This document shows positions 34,248 through 43,657 of a stretch of DNA of 64,000 bases, piece by piece (positions within the stretch are counted from its first letter, which is position 1; the number at the start of each line of letters is the position of its first letter). Under the pieces are notes generated by a model. That model saw only the letters and a program-made list of their open reading frames with translations, was not told the origin of the DNA and ran no database searches. The stretch is from Aurantiacibacter marinus (GTDB lineage Bacteria > Pseudomonadota > Alphaproteobacteria > Sphingomonadales > Sphingomonadaceae): positions 62,001-126,000 of the forward strand of contig NZ_LDCP01000001.1 of NCBI RefSeq assembly GCF_001021555.1. The letters run 5' to 3'. Made by a program: the position numbers and the translations under genes.

Positions 34248-35740
34248 ACGGTTTAACCGGCAAGCGCAGCAACGCGAAGATCGAAGGGCCGGACCGGGCC
34301 GTTATCGATATCGGGTCCAACACAGTGCGTCTGGTGGTGTATTCCGGCCCGCCGCGTGCGCCCAATGTCTGGCTGAATGAAAAAGTCACTGCCCGGCTGG
34401 GCCGTGATCTGGCTGCCACGGGCGAAATCCCGCCAGAGGCCGAGGAGATGGCACTGGACGGGCTGAAACGCTTTGCTGCCATCGTCGACGATCTGGGCGT
34501 GAAGGACGTAGCGGTAGTCGCCACAGCCGCCGCGCGCGACGCCAGCAATGGCAGGAAATTCATCGCGAAGGTGCGTGAATTGAAGCTTCAGCCGCGCGTA
34601 TTGTCGGGGATTGAGGAAGCGACCTCGTCCGCATTCGGCGTAATCGGAGCTTTCCCGGGCGCAAAGGGTGTTGTGGCCGATCTGGGCGGCGGCAGTCTTG
34701 AACTGATCGCAATCGAGGACGGCCAGTGCCATGATGGCATCAGCTTGCCACTGGGCACGCTGCGCCTACCTGCTTTGCGCGATGCAGGCGCCGCCGGCTT
34801 TCGTGAAGCAGTGAAGGCAGAACTGGCAAAAGCCGGCTGGGCGAAAGAGCAAGGCGGACCGCTTTATCTGGTCGGCGGGACCTGGCGTGCGCTGGCAAGT
34901 TTTGCCATGCATCAGGATGATTATCCGCTGACCGATCCACAGGCATTCTGCCTCACCCGGGACGAGGCGGAAAAGACGGTCCGGCAGCTGGCCGATTCAG
35001 ACCCGCAGGAACTGACTTCCATCTCTGGCATTTCATCCAGCCGCGCGTCTGGCCTGCCCGATGCCGCCGCGATGCTGCATGTGATGCTGGACGAGCTGAA
35101 GCCGGATGCGCTGGTTATTTCCGCATGGGGAATCCGTGAAGGGCTGTTGTTCGAACGCCTGACCGATATTGCACGCGATCAGGACCCGCTGCTTTCCGCC
35201 ATCACCCATTTCACCACGCCGCGCGGCGCGGATATAATGAACGCCACCCTTATTGCGGCGTGGACGGCGGAAGCTATTGACGAGCGCAATCGCGGTAGCG
35301 AGCGCATTCGGCTTGCGGCCACAATGCTGACGCAGGCAGCGGCCCGGATTGAGCCGAACATGCGCTTATCGCACGCGACCGACTGGGCGCTGGAAAAACG
35401 CTGGGTGGGCCTGGATCACACAGGCCGTGCAATGATGGCGCAATGCCTGCGGGCCAGCAGCGGTCAGCCCAAACTGGTCGACGAATATTTGCGCATGGCG
35501 ACTGAAAAGCAGCTTCGCCGCGCCTCTGCCTGGGGACTTGCCAACCGGCTGTGCCGCAAGATCGGCGCTGGTACGCGCATTTCACTCCGCAGCAGCGCCC
35601 TGCGGCGTGAGGCGGATACCCTGGTGCTGCGCTTCGATGAAAGCCGTTCCTATATGATGGCCGACACCGTCGAACGTGAACTGGCCGCCCTCGCCGATTG
35701 GCTCGGTCTTGAATATGAAATGGTAGTCGGGGGGCTTTAG
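34244..35740 (+). CDS. ppx: Exopolyphosphatase (Ppx/GppA family)
   Basis: The 498-residue protein has the Ppx/GppA phosphatase fold: AVIDIGSNTVRLVVY, ATAAARDASNG, GVVADLGGGSLELIAI and a C-terminal HD-like helical domain. It removes terminal phosphate from polyphosphate or pppGpp. The GTG at 34244 overlaps the ppk stop by four bases. Linked ppk-ppx pairs are common. Confidence 0.94.
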   Translation: MNGLTGKRSNAKIEGPDRAVIDIGSNTVRLVVYSGPPRAPNVWLNEKVTARLGRDLAATGEIPPEAEEMALDGLKRFAAIVDDLGVKDVAVVATAAARDASNGRKFIAKVRELKLQPRVLSGIEEATSSAFGVIGAFPGAKGVVADLGGGSLELIAIEDGQCHDGISLPLGTLRLPALRDAGAAGFREAVKAELAKAGWAKEQGGPLYLVGGTWRALASFAMHQDDYPLTDPQAFCLTRDEAEKTVRQLADSDPQELTSISGISSSRASGLPDAAAMLHVMLDELKPDALVISAWGIREGLLFERLTDIARDQDPLLSAITHFTTPRGADIMNATLIAAWTAEAIDERNRGSERIRLAATMLTQAAARIEPNMRLSHATDWALEKRWVGLDHTGRAMMAQCLRASSGQPKLVDEYLRMATEKQLRRASAWGLANRLCRKIGAGTRISLRSSALRREADTLVLRFDESRSYMMADTVERELAALADWLGLEYEMVVGGL

Positions 35741-35879
35741 CCGGTCGCCGGGCAGGTTTTTCCGGTCGCTCAGATGAAAACCATCTCAATGCTGCAGCGG
35801 CCAGCGCGAATGCCGGCCAAAGCGGAATCTTGCGGCGCTATGCCGAAAACCATGCCTGGTGCAGAGACATCCGGCGGTT

Positions 35880-35893
35880 TTGACCTGGATCAA
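35880..35893. promoter_or_regulatory. FNR/FixK-like box
   Basis: TTGACCTGGATCAA matches the FNR/FixK consensus TTGAT-N4-ATCAA at all but one of its ten defined bases. It lies 70 bases upstream of the DksA/TraR-type gene at 35963, a spacing suitable for activation. Binding by an Fnr-type regulator is inferred; the Crp/Fnr protein in this window lacks an N-terminal cysteine cluster. Confidence 0.5.
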
Positions 35894-35962
35894 ATCTTGG
35901 CGCGCAATAGCTGCTAATAGTCTTGGCGTGGGCAATTACGCCGCCCCGGGAAAGGCAACGCC

Positions 35963-36286
35963 ATGGATAACACTGCACCCTATAAAGCGACACTTGAGGC
36001 AACTCTAACGGAGCTCCAGACCCGCCTAAGTCGCATTGAACGTGACCTGGACGAACCGCATGATCCCGATTCGAGCGAGCGTGCGGTACAGATGGAAGAT
36101 GATGATAGTCTGGAAGCCCAGGCCCGCCTTGTGAGCCGGGAAATCGCATCGACAAGGCAGGCACTCGGACGCATTGCTTCGGGCGAATATGGCCAGTGTG
36201 TCCAGTGCGGGGAGGAAATTTCGGAAGGCAGGCTGAATGCCCGGCCCGAGGCCGCATTGTGTATCACCTGCGCCCAAAAGGGCTGA
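35963..36286 (+). CDS. TraR/DksA-family C4 zinc-finger protein
   Basis: The 107-residue protein has an N-terminal coiled coil (residues 5-70) and a zinc finger with CVQCGEEIS and LCITCAQ, giving four cysteines. It resembles the short DksA-like proteins that bind the RNA polymerase secondary channel. The coiled-coil tip carries several acidic residues. An FNR-like box upstream suggests induction at low oxygen. Confidence 0.88.
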   Translation: MDNTAPYKATLEATLTELQTRLSRIERDLDEPHDPDSSERAVQMEDDDSLEAQARLVSREIASTRQALGRIASGEYGQCVQCGEEISEGRLNARPEAALCITCAQKG

Positions 36287-36301
36287 GGCAGGTTTTCGCT
36301 T

Positions 36302-38293
36302 TCAAAACCCGTAACGCAGACCGATCCAGAACGTCTGCGGCACACCCAGATCAAGCGTTCCGCCGCGGTTGAGCGTAACGATCCGCTCATCCAGCAGGTT
36401 TTCCACCCGGCCCACGGCGGACAATTTCTCGATCAGCGGATATTGCGCGAACAGGTCCACCGTGGTCGCGGCAGGGAGGATATCGGATTGCCGGTCATCC
36501 TCGAACTGCTTGCCCGTATGGCGCAGTGTGGCGGAAAAGAGTGCCCCTGAAACTGGTTGCCAGCTTGCGGTAAAGCTTGCAGCCCAATCGGGTGTTTGCG
36601 CAGGCTGAAGCCCGTCCAGCGGGGCTGCAAATCCTGTCCCGCGCACCTCAGCATCGGTAATCGCCAGCGATCCCTTGAAGCTCAGGCTGCCCGCAGCATA
36701 TTGCGCCGAAGCCTCTATCCCGCGCGCCTCGATCGCATCTAGGTTACGGCGTTGGCTGAGATTGGTGCCGATGGTCACATTCGCAACTGCGTTTTCGACT
36801 TCATTATCGAAAGCGGTGAGCGACAATTTGGCCCCGGGTGCAGGAAGCCAATCGACGCCGACTTCATAACCCTCCAGCCGCTCCAGCTCCAGTTCTGCAT
36901 TGGCGAGGAACGTGACGGGAAAAATCTGGAACGGGCGGTACAGTTCATTCAGGGTCGGCTGGCGCAAACCGGTATAGGCTGTTGCTCGCAAACGAATGGT
37001 ATCGCTCGCTTCCAACAGCGCGCCTGCCCGCCATGAGAAATACCAGTCACTGCGATCAGGGTAGAGCGTGCGCCCGGCAGCCACCGTTTCGAAATAGCCA
37101 TCGCGGATCGACGACCTGTCCAATCGCACGCCGCCTGTCAGAACAATATCGCCCAGCTCAAGATCATCTTCTGCAAACAGGCCGAACATTGAATTGACGC
37201 CGCCCGCCAGACGTAGGCCTGAAAAGGTGTTTACCTCTTCCAGATTACCCTCGGACTGGCGAAAATCGACGCCGATCCGCAAGGTGTGCGCATCACCCAC
37301 TGGCGGCCTCAGCTCGATCTTGCCGCCAAGTCCGGTGGACGGGGTATCGCGCTGATCCAGGACCGGATTGAAGCTGCTCGATGAAATCACGACATTGGTG
37401 AAGTTGCGCCATAGGGCATAGCCAAGCACGTCGACCTGCCACGGCCCCCTGCTCACCAATCGGGCGCTGATATCCTGCCCTTCGGTAGTGCTGTCCTGCC
37501 CATCCAGCCGCAAGGTGCGCGCATCATCATAGGCAAGGCCGCGAAGCTGCAATTCAAGACCATCCCCGACAGGCTGCACCAGCCGTCCGCTGACAGACCA
37601 GCTTTCAAATTGCGCCCGCGCGGTGGCGGACACGCGCTGGTCCAGCGGGGTTGTGAAAAATCCCTGCCCCCGGTCCCAGCGCCCGCTGACGATTGCATAT
37701 CCATCGCCAATCTCCGGCGCGATACTGGCCGAAAGCTCTGTCTCACCGCGATCATTCACCAGCGCTGACGCATTGAGCAGGCCAAGCGTCCGGGCATCGG
37801 CGCTATTGAGCGCAATCGTGCCGGCCAGCGCGCCCGCGCCAAATGGCCCGCTACCGCCGCCGCGCGTCACACTGATGCTGCCTAACCGGTCCGGCGAAAC
37901 GGCATTGAAGGGAACATGGCCGAAAAAAGGATCGGTGAGTGGAACACCGTCCAATGTGACAAGTGCGCGCGTGGTGGCATTGCCGCCAAGCGCCCGCAGC
38001 GTGACGCCCTGCGCCGTTGGGTTTGAAGATCGGCTGTCCGACCGACGGAACTGCTGGAAGCCTGCAACATTGCGCAGCACATCATCCAGACGCCCCGATC
38101 CGCTGGAGGTGATCGAAATGCGATCAATCTCAACCGTTGAATAGGCGGGTGCAGCAGGCGTATCGGGCAAGCCTTCGCCAAGCACGATGATAGTGAAATC
38201 GGAAGGCTGTTCATCCGGCTCATCGGCCACCTGCGCAAAGACAGGCGTGGCCGCAAACGACAGAGCAATGCTCGCAAACAGGGGGGTTTTCAT
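36302..38293 (-). CDS. TonB-dependent receptor, BtuB-like size
   Basis: The 663-residue outer membrane receptor has a signal peptide ending at PVFAQ, a plug with RISITSSGSGRLDDVLRNVAGFQ and NPTAQGVTLRALGGNATTRALV, and a barrel ending WIGLRYGF. It is shorter than the carbohydrate receptor at 18717 and closer to vitamin B12 or metal-chelate receptors. No cobalamin riboswitch was recognised upstream, so the ligand is open. The start at 38293 precedes the signal peptide; the frame open to 38422 adds an unconserved tail. Confidence 0.9.
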   Translation of the reverse strand: MKTPLFASIALSFAATPVFAQVADEPDEQPSDFTIIVLGEGLPDTPAAPAYSTVEIDRISITSSGSGRLDDVLRNVAGFQQFRRSDSRSSNPTAQGVTLRALGGNATTRALVTLDGVPLTDPFFGHVPFNAVSPDRLGSISVTRGGGSGPFGAGALAGTIALNSADARTLGLLNASALVNDRGETELSASIAPEIGDGYAIVSGRWDRGQGFFTTPLDQRVSATARAQFESWSVSGRLVQPVGDGLELQLRGLAYDDARTLRLDGQDSTTEGQDISARLVSRGPWQVDVLGYALWRNFTNVVISSSSFNPVLDQRDTPSTGLGGKIELRPPVGDAHTLRIGVDFRQSEGNLEEVNTFSGLRLAGGVNSMFGLFAEDDLELGDIVLTGGVRLDRSSIRDGYFETVAAGRTLYPDRSDWYFSWRAGALLEASDTIRLRATAYTGLRQPTLNELYRPFQIFPVTFLANAELELERLEGYEVGVDWLPAPGAKLSLTAFDNEVENAVANVTIGTNLSQRRNLDAIEARGIEASAQYAAGSLSFKGSLAITDAEVRGTGFAAPLDGLQPAQTPDWAASFTASWQPVSGALFSATLRHTGKQFEDDRQSDILPAATTVDLFAQYPLIEKLSAVGRVENLLDERIVTLNRGGTLDLGVPQTFWIGLRYGF

Positions 38294-38401
38294 GCCGACC
38301 ACCTGACGCGGGGCGCGCCTATTTGCAAGAGCGCTCTTTGGGCTAGGTTGGCTCTGCGATCCGGGTCTGCACGGGTGGCCGTGGCAGATGCTCGGGCGGC
38401 G

Positions 38402-38485
38402 ATGGACACTATCTGGTTCCATTGTCTCTACCGCCGCTGGTGGTTCCGCAACTACCGCTTCCGCCGCGACTTTGGTTGTTGGTGA
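38402..38485 (+). CDS. Possible 27-residue aromatic- and arginine-rich peptide
   Basis: A short frame encodes 27 residues of which five are Trp, four Phe, two Tyr and eight Arg or Lys-like positions are Arg. The stretch Y-R-R-W-W-F-R-N-Y-R-F-R-R-D-F is encoded almost only by codons ending in C or G, as in real genes here. An in-frame GTG lies nine codons upstream. No family is recognised and no strong ribosome site is seen. It could be a small gene, a leader peptide or a remnant. Confidence 0.3.
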   Translation: MDTIWFHCLYRRWWFRNYRFRRDFGCW

Positions 38486-38558
38486 TATCCCATGGTGATG
38501 GCGGTTCAGGTCGCGCAGGCCCCTGCCCGTTAAGCTTCGAACAGCTGAACGCCGGTAC

Positions 38559-39434
38559 CTATGACGCAGGCCCGCACGAGTTCAGGTAGATACTATCGCC
38601 CAGCAGGGTGACACGGGCGATATCGCCATTGTCCATTTGATACTCACGTATCTCCAGACCGGAGCCGATGGATTCGAATTCATCTCCCCACAATTGGCCG
38701 AGGTCTTCCGGTGCGGGTAGATTGGTCCGGTCTATATCTGCGCAGGCCCGTGCAAGTCGCGGTGCAGTTTCCAGCTTGGCTACTTCGAGGCCGGTTGTCG
38801 CAAGCGCGCCGTCTTCAAGCCCATCGAGGAAATCATCGGAAATGCCTTCTCGCTCTTCAGCGACCGGTTCTTCCGCTGCAGCATCAGTGGCTTCGGAAAC
38901 ATCCGGTTCGGCCTCGGCAGGATCGCTGCCCGAAAGGCTTGCGGCGAGTTCATCAGCCGGATCATAGTCCGCCTGCGTCGCGGCGTTGTCGCGGTCGTAA
39001 ATCCGGTCATCGGAGAACGGCCCAAGCGCGGTGCCCGCCGCCACCCGCACCAGAGGATAGGGATCAAGGTCAGTACCCGTGTAGGTCATCTCCGCCTGAT
39101 ATTCGCCAGTAGACCGGAAATGCAGAACGTCAGTCGATCCTTCCGCGCGCGTCGGGGCAAAGCGCATGACCAGAACATCACCGTCCATTTCGCCATCGGT
39201 TGTAACAACCCTTTCCGATCCCCGGAATTGCGAAAAGACCACGCCATTGCCCTGAAACCTACCCGGACGCAGCCAGCTGCCGCGCCAACTGCCATCCTCA
39301 TCCTGCTCCAAAGAGAATACAAATATGGCTGCCTCGTCGATCTGCATCGCCCAGGTGCCTTCCAAATCCTGCGCTGCGGCAGGCTGGGTGAAGACGATCA
39401 GGGCGGCGAAAAATGACAGCAAATGTTTCATCAT
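38559..39434 (-). CDS. Secreted protein of unknown function
   Basis: I do not recognise a family. The 291-residue protein has a signal peptide ending at PAAAQ. A beta-rich domain follows (residues 23-130) whose opening DLEGTWAMQI and repeated short strands suggest a lipocalin-like or small barrel fold. An acidic Glu/Ala/Ser linker (about 165-210) then leads to a C-terminal segment with two cysteines that may form a disulfide. It is divergent from folD. The start is either 39434 or the adjacent ATG at 39431. Confidence 0.72.
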   Translation of the reverse strand: MMKHLLSFFAALIVFTQPAAAQDLEGTWAMQIDEAAIFVFSLEQDEDGSWRGSWLRPGRFQGNGVVFSQFRGSERVVTTDGEMDGDVLVMRFAPTRAEGSTDVLHFRSTGEYQAEMTYTGTDLDPYPLVRVAAGTALGPFSDDRIYDRDNAATQADYDPADELAASLSGSDPAEAEPDVSEATDAAAEEPVAEEREGISDDFLDGLEDGALATTGLEVAKLETAPRLARACADIDRTNLPAPEDLGQLWGDEFESIGSGLEIREYQMDNGDIARVTLLGDSIYLNSCGPAS

Positions 39435-39564
39435 TCGCGCAACTTGCCGCAGCTTGCATGTGATAGGCAAGCAAAAGGGCGCGTACGGGGGTGGGAATGC
39501 GGCGGGTGGATGCCTATAGCTGGTGTCAGGATTCTTGAAAACGCGTGGCTGGGACATTCGCACA

Positions 39565-40503
39565 ATGGCTGACATCATCGACGGCCGCGCCATAGCGCGC
39601 AAGATGGACGAAACCACCAAGGCTCAGGTTGATGCCATGATCGCCGAAGGCCACCCCGCGCCCGGCCTGACGGTGATCCTTGTAGGCGATGACCCCGCCA
39701 GTGAAGTTTATGTCCGCCGAAAGATGGCGGCGTGCGAGGCAGTTGGCATCCGGTCGAGCGAACACCGCCTGCCCGCCACCACATCGCAAAATGCACTCCT
39801 GACACTGATCGCGCGGCTCAATGCCGATCCCGAAGTCCACGGCATTCTGTGCCAGGTGCCACTGCCCGAACATATCGACGCACGGCAAGTGCTGCGGTCG
39901 ATCTCACCGGAAAAGGACGTGGACGGATTTCACCCCGTGAATGTCGGGCGGCTGTCCACCGGTACGGGCGGCATCGTGCCCTGCACACCGCTGGGCATCA
40001 TGAAACTGATCGGCACGGTTATTGACGATCTGACCGGTGTAAACGTCGTGGTGATCGGCAAGTCCAACATCGTCGGAAAGCCGGTTGCCAATCTTCTGCT
40101 GGATGCAGAGGCAACCGTGACGGTCACGCATATCCACACCGAAGGCCTTGCCGAAATCTGCCGCCAGGCCGACGTCATCGTCGCCGCGGCTGGCGCGCCG
40201 GGGCTGGTGCGCGGGCATTGGGTGAAAGACGGCGCAGTGCTGATCGATGTCGGCATCACCCGCATGAAAGGCGAAGACGGCAAGACCAGGCTGGTCGGTG
40301 ATATCGCCTTTGACGAAGTGCAGCACGCCAAGGCAGTTACACCGGTGCCCGGCGGCGTGGGACCGATGACCATTGCCTGCCTGCTGGCCAATACCGTGCA
40401 GGCCGCGCGCGCCGCCCTTGATACAAACACAGGTGTCAGTAACGACTATGCCGATGCGCCGGCACGGTCTATGTTTACCGCTTCAGGATCGACACCAAAC
40501 TAG
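39565..40503 (+). CDS. folD: Methylenetetrahydrofolate dehydrogenase / cyclohydrolase
   Basis: The 312-residue enzyme interconverts 5,10-methylene-, methenyl- and 10-formyl-tetrahydrofolate using NADP. It has VGDDPASEVYVRRK, GILCQVPLPEHI, PCTPLGIMKL, VVIGKSNIVGKPVANLL and PVPGGVGPMTIACLL. The C-terminus extends about 20 residues past the usual end with a Ser/Ala/Thr-rich tail. It uses the same folate pool as the glycine cleavage operon earlier in the window. The ATG at 39565 begins the conserved MADIIDGRAIA. Confidence 0.96.
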   Translation: MADIIDGRAIARKMDETTKAQVDAMIAEGHPAPGLTVILVGDDPASEVYVRRKMAACEAVGIRSSEHRLPATTSQNALLTLIARLNADPEVHGILCQVPLPEHIDARQVLRSISPEKDVDGFHPVNVGRLSTGTGGIVPCTPLGIMKLIGTVIDDLTGVNVVVIGKSNIVGKPVANLLLDAEATVTVTHIHTEGLAEICRQADVIVAAAGAPGLVRGHWVKDGAVLIDVGITRMKGEDGKTRLVGDIAFDEVQHAKAVTPVPGGVGPMTIACLLANTVQAARAALDTNTGVSNDYADAPARSMFTASGSTPN

Positions 40504-40516
40504 GTACGAAGGCCCC

Positions 40517-42046
40517 ATGACCCAGCAAACACAACAGACCGATACAGACGTTCTTATCATCGGAGCGGGCCTGTCCGGCATCTCGATGGCGGGGCACATG
40601 GAAATGCTGTGCCCGGATCGCAGCTACACCATTCTGGACCGCCGCGACCAGCTGGGCGGGACCTGGGATCTGTTTCGCTATCCCGGCGTACGATCGGACA
40701 GCGATATGCACACGCTGGGTTTCATATTTGAACCCTGGAAGCATGCTGACGCGATCGCCGATGGCCCGGCGATCCTGGAATATCTTAATCGCGTGGTCGA
40801 TGAACGTGGCATCCGCGAACATATGCGGTTCGGTCAGGAAGTTCTCACCGCAGACTGGAACAGCGCCACTGCACGCTGGACGATAACATCACGCGGCAAG
40901 GATGGCAGCGAAAGCGTCATCACCGCACGCTGGCTGTATTTTGGCAGCGGTTATTACGATTATGACAATCCGCACGATGCGCAGATCCCCGGTATCGACG
41001 CATTTGGCGGGCAGGTGATCCACCCGCAGTTCTGGCCCGATGATCTGGATTATACCGGCAAGAACGTCGTCATTATCGGTTCGGGCGCGACTGCCATTAC
41101 GATGGTGCCCGCAATGGCTGATGATGCAGCCAGCGTCACCATGCTCCAGCGTACGCCGACATGGATGGGCAAGGGGCCGCGGCAGGACATTTGGGACCAC
41201 CGCTTCCGCCGCTGGTTCCCGGAGAAATTCGCCTATTGGCTGACCCGCCGCAAGAACATCCTGTTCCGCGCCTATATCTTTGACTTGTCGCGCCGCAATC
41301 CGGAAAAGCTGGCGGGCAAGCTGCGCGGCATGGCAAGCGCATCTTTGGGTGAGCTGTACAATCCCAAGGACTTCGAACCGCCATATAATCCGTGGGAGCA
41401 GCGCCTGTGCCTGGTGCCCGATGGCGATCTGTTCAAGGCAATGCGCAAGGGCAAGGCGCATATCGTTACCGACCATATCGAAGGCTTCGATGCAGAAGGC
41501 GTGAAGCTGAAATCAGGGAAGCACCTGCCTGCCGATATCGTAGTGACCGCAACCGGTCTGAAGCTGGTGCTGGCGGGCAAGGTAAAGGTTTCGCAGGACG
41601 GCAAGCCGGTCAATCTGACCGATCACTTTTTCTACCGCGGCACCATGTTCTCCAACATGCCCAACCTCAGCTTCGTGTTCGGTTATCTCAATGCCAGCTG
41701 GACCCTGCGCGCCGATGCCAACGCCCGCTACGCCTGCGAAGTGCTGAACGACATGAGCAAGGCCGGCGCGAATGTCGCCGTGGCGCAGCTTGCAAAAGAG
41801 GATGAGCCGGAAACGGTGGCGCCGTGGGATTATTCCTCCGGCTATCTCCAGCGCGCGAAGGATCTGATGCCCAAGGTTGGGCCGGATCGTCCGTGGTCGC
41901 TGAAGCATGATTACCTCGCCGACATAAAGGATTTCCGCCAGCGCCCTGTGCGTGATGGCGTCCTGCGGTTCTATGCCGTCAACACTGCACAGTCCGAAAG
42001 CGGCGATGCAGAGGAAACGGATCATCAGGCAATCGCCGCAGAATGA
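40517..42046 (+). CDS. FAD-dependent Baeyer-Villiger-type monooxygenase (EthA-like)
   Basis: The 509-residue flavoprotein has an FAD motif (IIGAGLSGISMAGHM), the LGGTWDLFRYPGVRSDSD segment, the Baeyer-Villiger fingerprint F-x-G-x-x-x-H-x-x-x-W seen as FGGQVIHPQFW, and a second Rossmann motif (IIGSGATAIT) for NADPH. It should insert oxygen into ketones or oxidise sulfur or nitrogen compounds; the natural substrate is unknown. The start at 40517 lies 13 bases after folD and has an AAGG site. A longer frame would overlap folD and is rejected. Confidence 0.92.
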   Translation: MTQQTQQTDTDVLIIGAGLSGISMAGHMEMLCPDRSYTILDRRDQLGGTWDLFRYPGVRSDSDMHTLGFIFEPWKHADAIADGPAILEYLNRVVDERGIREHMRFGQEVLTADWNSATARWTITSRGKDGSESVITARWLYFGSGYYDYDNPHDAQIPGIDAFGGQVIHPQFWPDDLDYTGKNVVIIGSGATAITMVPAMADDAASVTMLQRTPTWMGKGPRQDIWDHRFRRWFPEKFAYWLTRRKNILFRAYIFDLSRRNPEKLAGKLRGMASASLGELYNPKDFEPPYNPWEQRLCLVPDGDLFKAMRKGKAHIVTDHIEGFDAEGVKLKSGKHLPADIVVTATGLKLVLAGKVKVSQDGKPVNLTDHFFYRGTMFSNMPNLSFVFGYLNASWTLRADANARYACEVLNDMSKAGANVAVAQLAKEDEPETVAPWDYSSGYLQRAKDLMPKVGPDRPWSLKHDYLADIKDFRQRPVRDGVLRFYAVNTAQSESGDAEETDHQAIAAE

Positions 42047-42056
42047 GCCAGCTTCG

Positions 42057-42821
42057 ATGAGCAGGACGGAAAGAGTCTGGACCGCCGCACTGGTGGTAAT
42101 CGGTGACGAAATTCTGTCCGGCCGTACGCAGGACAGAAATATCGCCCAGGTCGCCCGCTGGCTGCAGGTGCAAGGCATTCGTCTGTCCGAGGTGCGCGTG
42201 GTCTCGGATGATATGGGCGCGATTGGCGATGCGGTGAATGCGCTGCGCGTCGCTCATGATTATCTGTTTACGACCGGCGGCATCGGCCCGACGCATGACG
42301 ACATTACTGTGGACGCGGTCGCCGCCGCGCTGGGCGTTGAGGTGGTGGTCCATCCTGAGGCGCGGGCAATGTTGGCGGATTATTACGCCAATAAGCCCGG
42401 CGGGCTGACAGAGGCACGGCTGCGCATGGCGCGCGTTCCCGAAGGCGCGGGCCTTATCCCCAATCGCATGTCCGGCGCGCCGGGCATCCACCATGGCAAT
42501 ATCTTCCTGATGGCCGGCGTCCCGCATATCACCGCGCAGATGCTGGACGGGCTGACCGGAACGCTGGAAGGCGGCGCTCCTCTGATCAGTGAAACCGTCG
42601 GCTGCTGGACCGCCGAAAGCGAAGTGGCAGACATCTTGCGCGAAGTGGAAGCCGCGCATGAAGACTGCCAGATCGGCAGTTATCCCTTCTTTCGCGAAGG
42701 CCGCATCGGGGCCAATTTCGTAATCCGTTCCACCAGTGCCGAAGTGCTGCAACGCGCTGTCGACACTTTGTGTGAAGCACTGGGCGAGGAAGGCCACGAT
42801 TTCACGCCGGGCGGGATCTAA
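42057..42821 (+). CDS. CinA/MoaB-type molybdopterin-binding domain protein
   Basis: The 254-residue protein has the competence-damage-inducible A N-terminal fold: ALVVIGDEILSGRTQDRN, then FTTGGIGPTHDDITVDAVA, both MoaB/Mog-like. It lacks the C-terminal amide hydrolase domain of full CinA. Family members bind molybdopterin-like or nucleotide ligands, and the precise role is uncertain. It starts 10 bases after the monooxygenase stop and is followed by a hairpin that probably ends this transcript. Confidence 0.85.
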   Translation: MSRTERVWTAALVVIGDEILSGRTQDRNIAQVARWLQVQGIRLSEVRVVSDDMGAIGDAVNALRVAHDYLFTTGGIGPTHDDITVDAVAAALGVEVVVHPEARAMLADYYANKPGGLTEARLRMARVPEGAGLIPNRMSGAPGIHHGNIFLMAGVPHITAQMLDGLTGTLEGGAPLISETVGCWTAESEVADILREVEAAHEDCQIGSYPFFREGRIGANFVIRSTSAEVLQRAVDTLCEALGEEGHDFTPGGI

Positions 42822-42871
42822 AAAGCCCCTTAGGTCGGAATGGCGAAATTCTTATCTGACGCAATAATGAG

Positions 42872-42903
42872 AAAGGGCCGGAGAATTGCTTCCCCGGCCC
42901 CTT
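42872..42903. terminator. Probable bidirectional terminator between cinA-like gene and rplA
   Basis: The stem GGGCCGG/CCGGCCC, with a 12-base loop, is followed by CTT on the plus strand and TTTC on the minus strand. The flanking T-runs are short. It lies between two convergent genes, which supports a role in ending both transcripts. Confidence 0.6.
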
Positions 42904-42960
42904 CGCGTGTTCGGTATCTGTAGGACAGCGCATTTTATTAACGCGCTACCGCTTCGCTGA

Positions 42961-43653
42961 TCAAGCGCCTTCGACCTCGGAAAGGTCGATCTTCAGGCCC
43001 GGGCCCATCGTGCTGGTGAGCGCGATTTTCCGGACATACTTGCCCTTGGAACCGGTTGGCTTGGCGCGCACGATTGCGTTCGTGAGCGCTGCGAAGTTGG
43101 CCTTGATGTCCGCATCCTTGAACGACAATTTGCCGATGCCGGAGTGGATGATCCCCATCTTCTCGACGCGGAATTCAACCTGGCCGCCCTTGGCGTCCTT
43201 TACGGCCTGTTCCACGTTGGGAGTGACAGTGCCCAGCTTCGGGTTCGGCATCAGGCCCTTGGGACCAAGCACCTTACCAAGGCGGCCGACAACGCCCATC
43301 ATGTCCGGCGTGGCAATCACGCGGTCATAATCGAGATTGCCGTTCTGCATGTCTTCCATCAGGTCTTCGGCGCCAACCTTGTCGGCGCCTGCAGCCAGTG
43401 CCTTTTCGGCGTTCTCGCCGCGGGCAAACACTGCAACCTTCACGTCCTTGCCGGTGCCCGAAGGCAGCGAGACCATGCCGCGGACCATCTGGTCTGCATG
43501 GCGGGGATCAACGCCCAGGTTCATGGCGACTTCAACGGTTTCGTCGAACTTCGCCTTGTGCTCGCGCAGAACATTCAAAGCTTCGTCAAAAGTGTACAGC
43601 TTCTCGTTGTCGAGCTGAGCCACAACCTTCTGCTTTTTGGTCAGTTTAGCCAT
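42961..43653 (-). CDS. rplA: 50S ribosomal protein L1
   Basis: The 230-residue protein starts [15 protein letters not shown] and contains [17 protein letters not shown] and [15 protein letters not shown], both diagnostic of L1, which forms the mobile L1 stalk and often represses its own operon. It starts four bases after rplK. Unusually, rplJ, rplL and rpoB do not follow; a hairpin and the convergent cinA-like gene do. Confidence 0.97.
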   Translation of the reverse strand: MAKLTKKQKVVAQLDNEKLYTFDEALNVLREHKAKFDETVEVAMNLGVDPRHADQMVRGMVSLPSGTGKDVKVAVFARGENAEKALAAGADKVGAEDLMEDMQNGNLDYDRVIATPDMMGVVGRLGKVLGPKGLMPNPKLGTVTPNVEQAVKDAKGGQVEFRVEKMGIIHSGIGKLSFKDADIKANFAALTNAIVRAKPTGSKGKYVRKIALTSTMGPGLKIDLSEVEGA

Positions 43654-43657
43654 CAGA

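Noticed and set aside
38294-38558. Possible cobalamin riboswitch upstream of the BtuB-like receptor
   Set aside because: No B12 box or the conserved core could be found in this 265-base stretch on the relevant strand.
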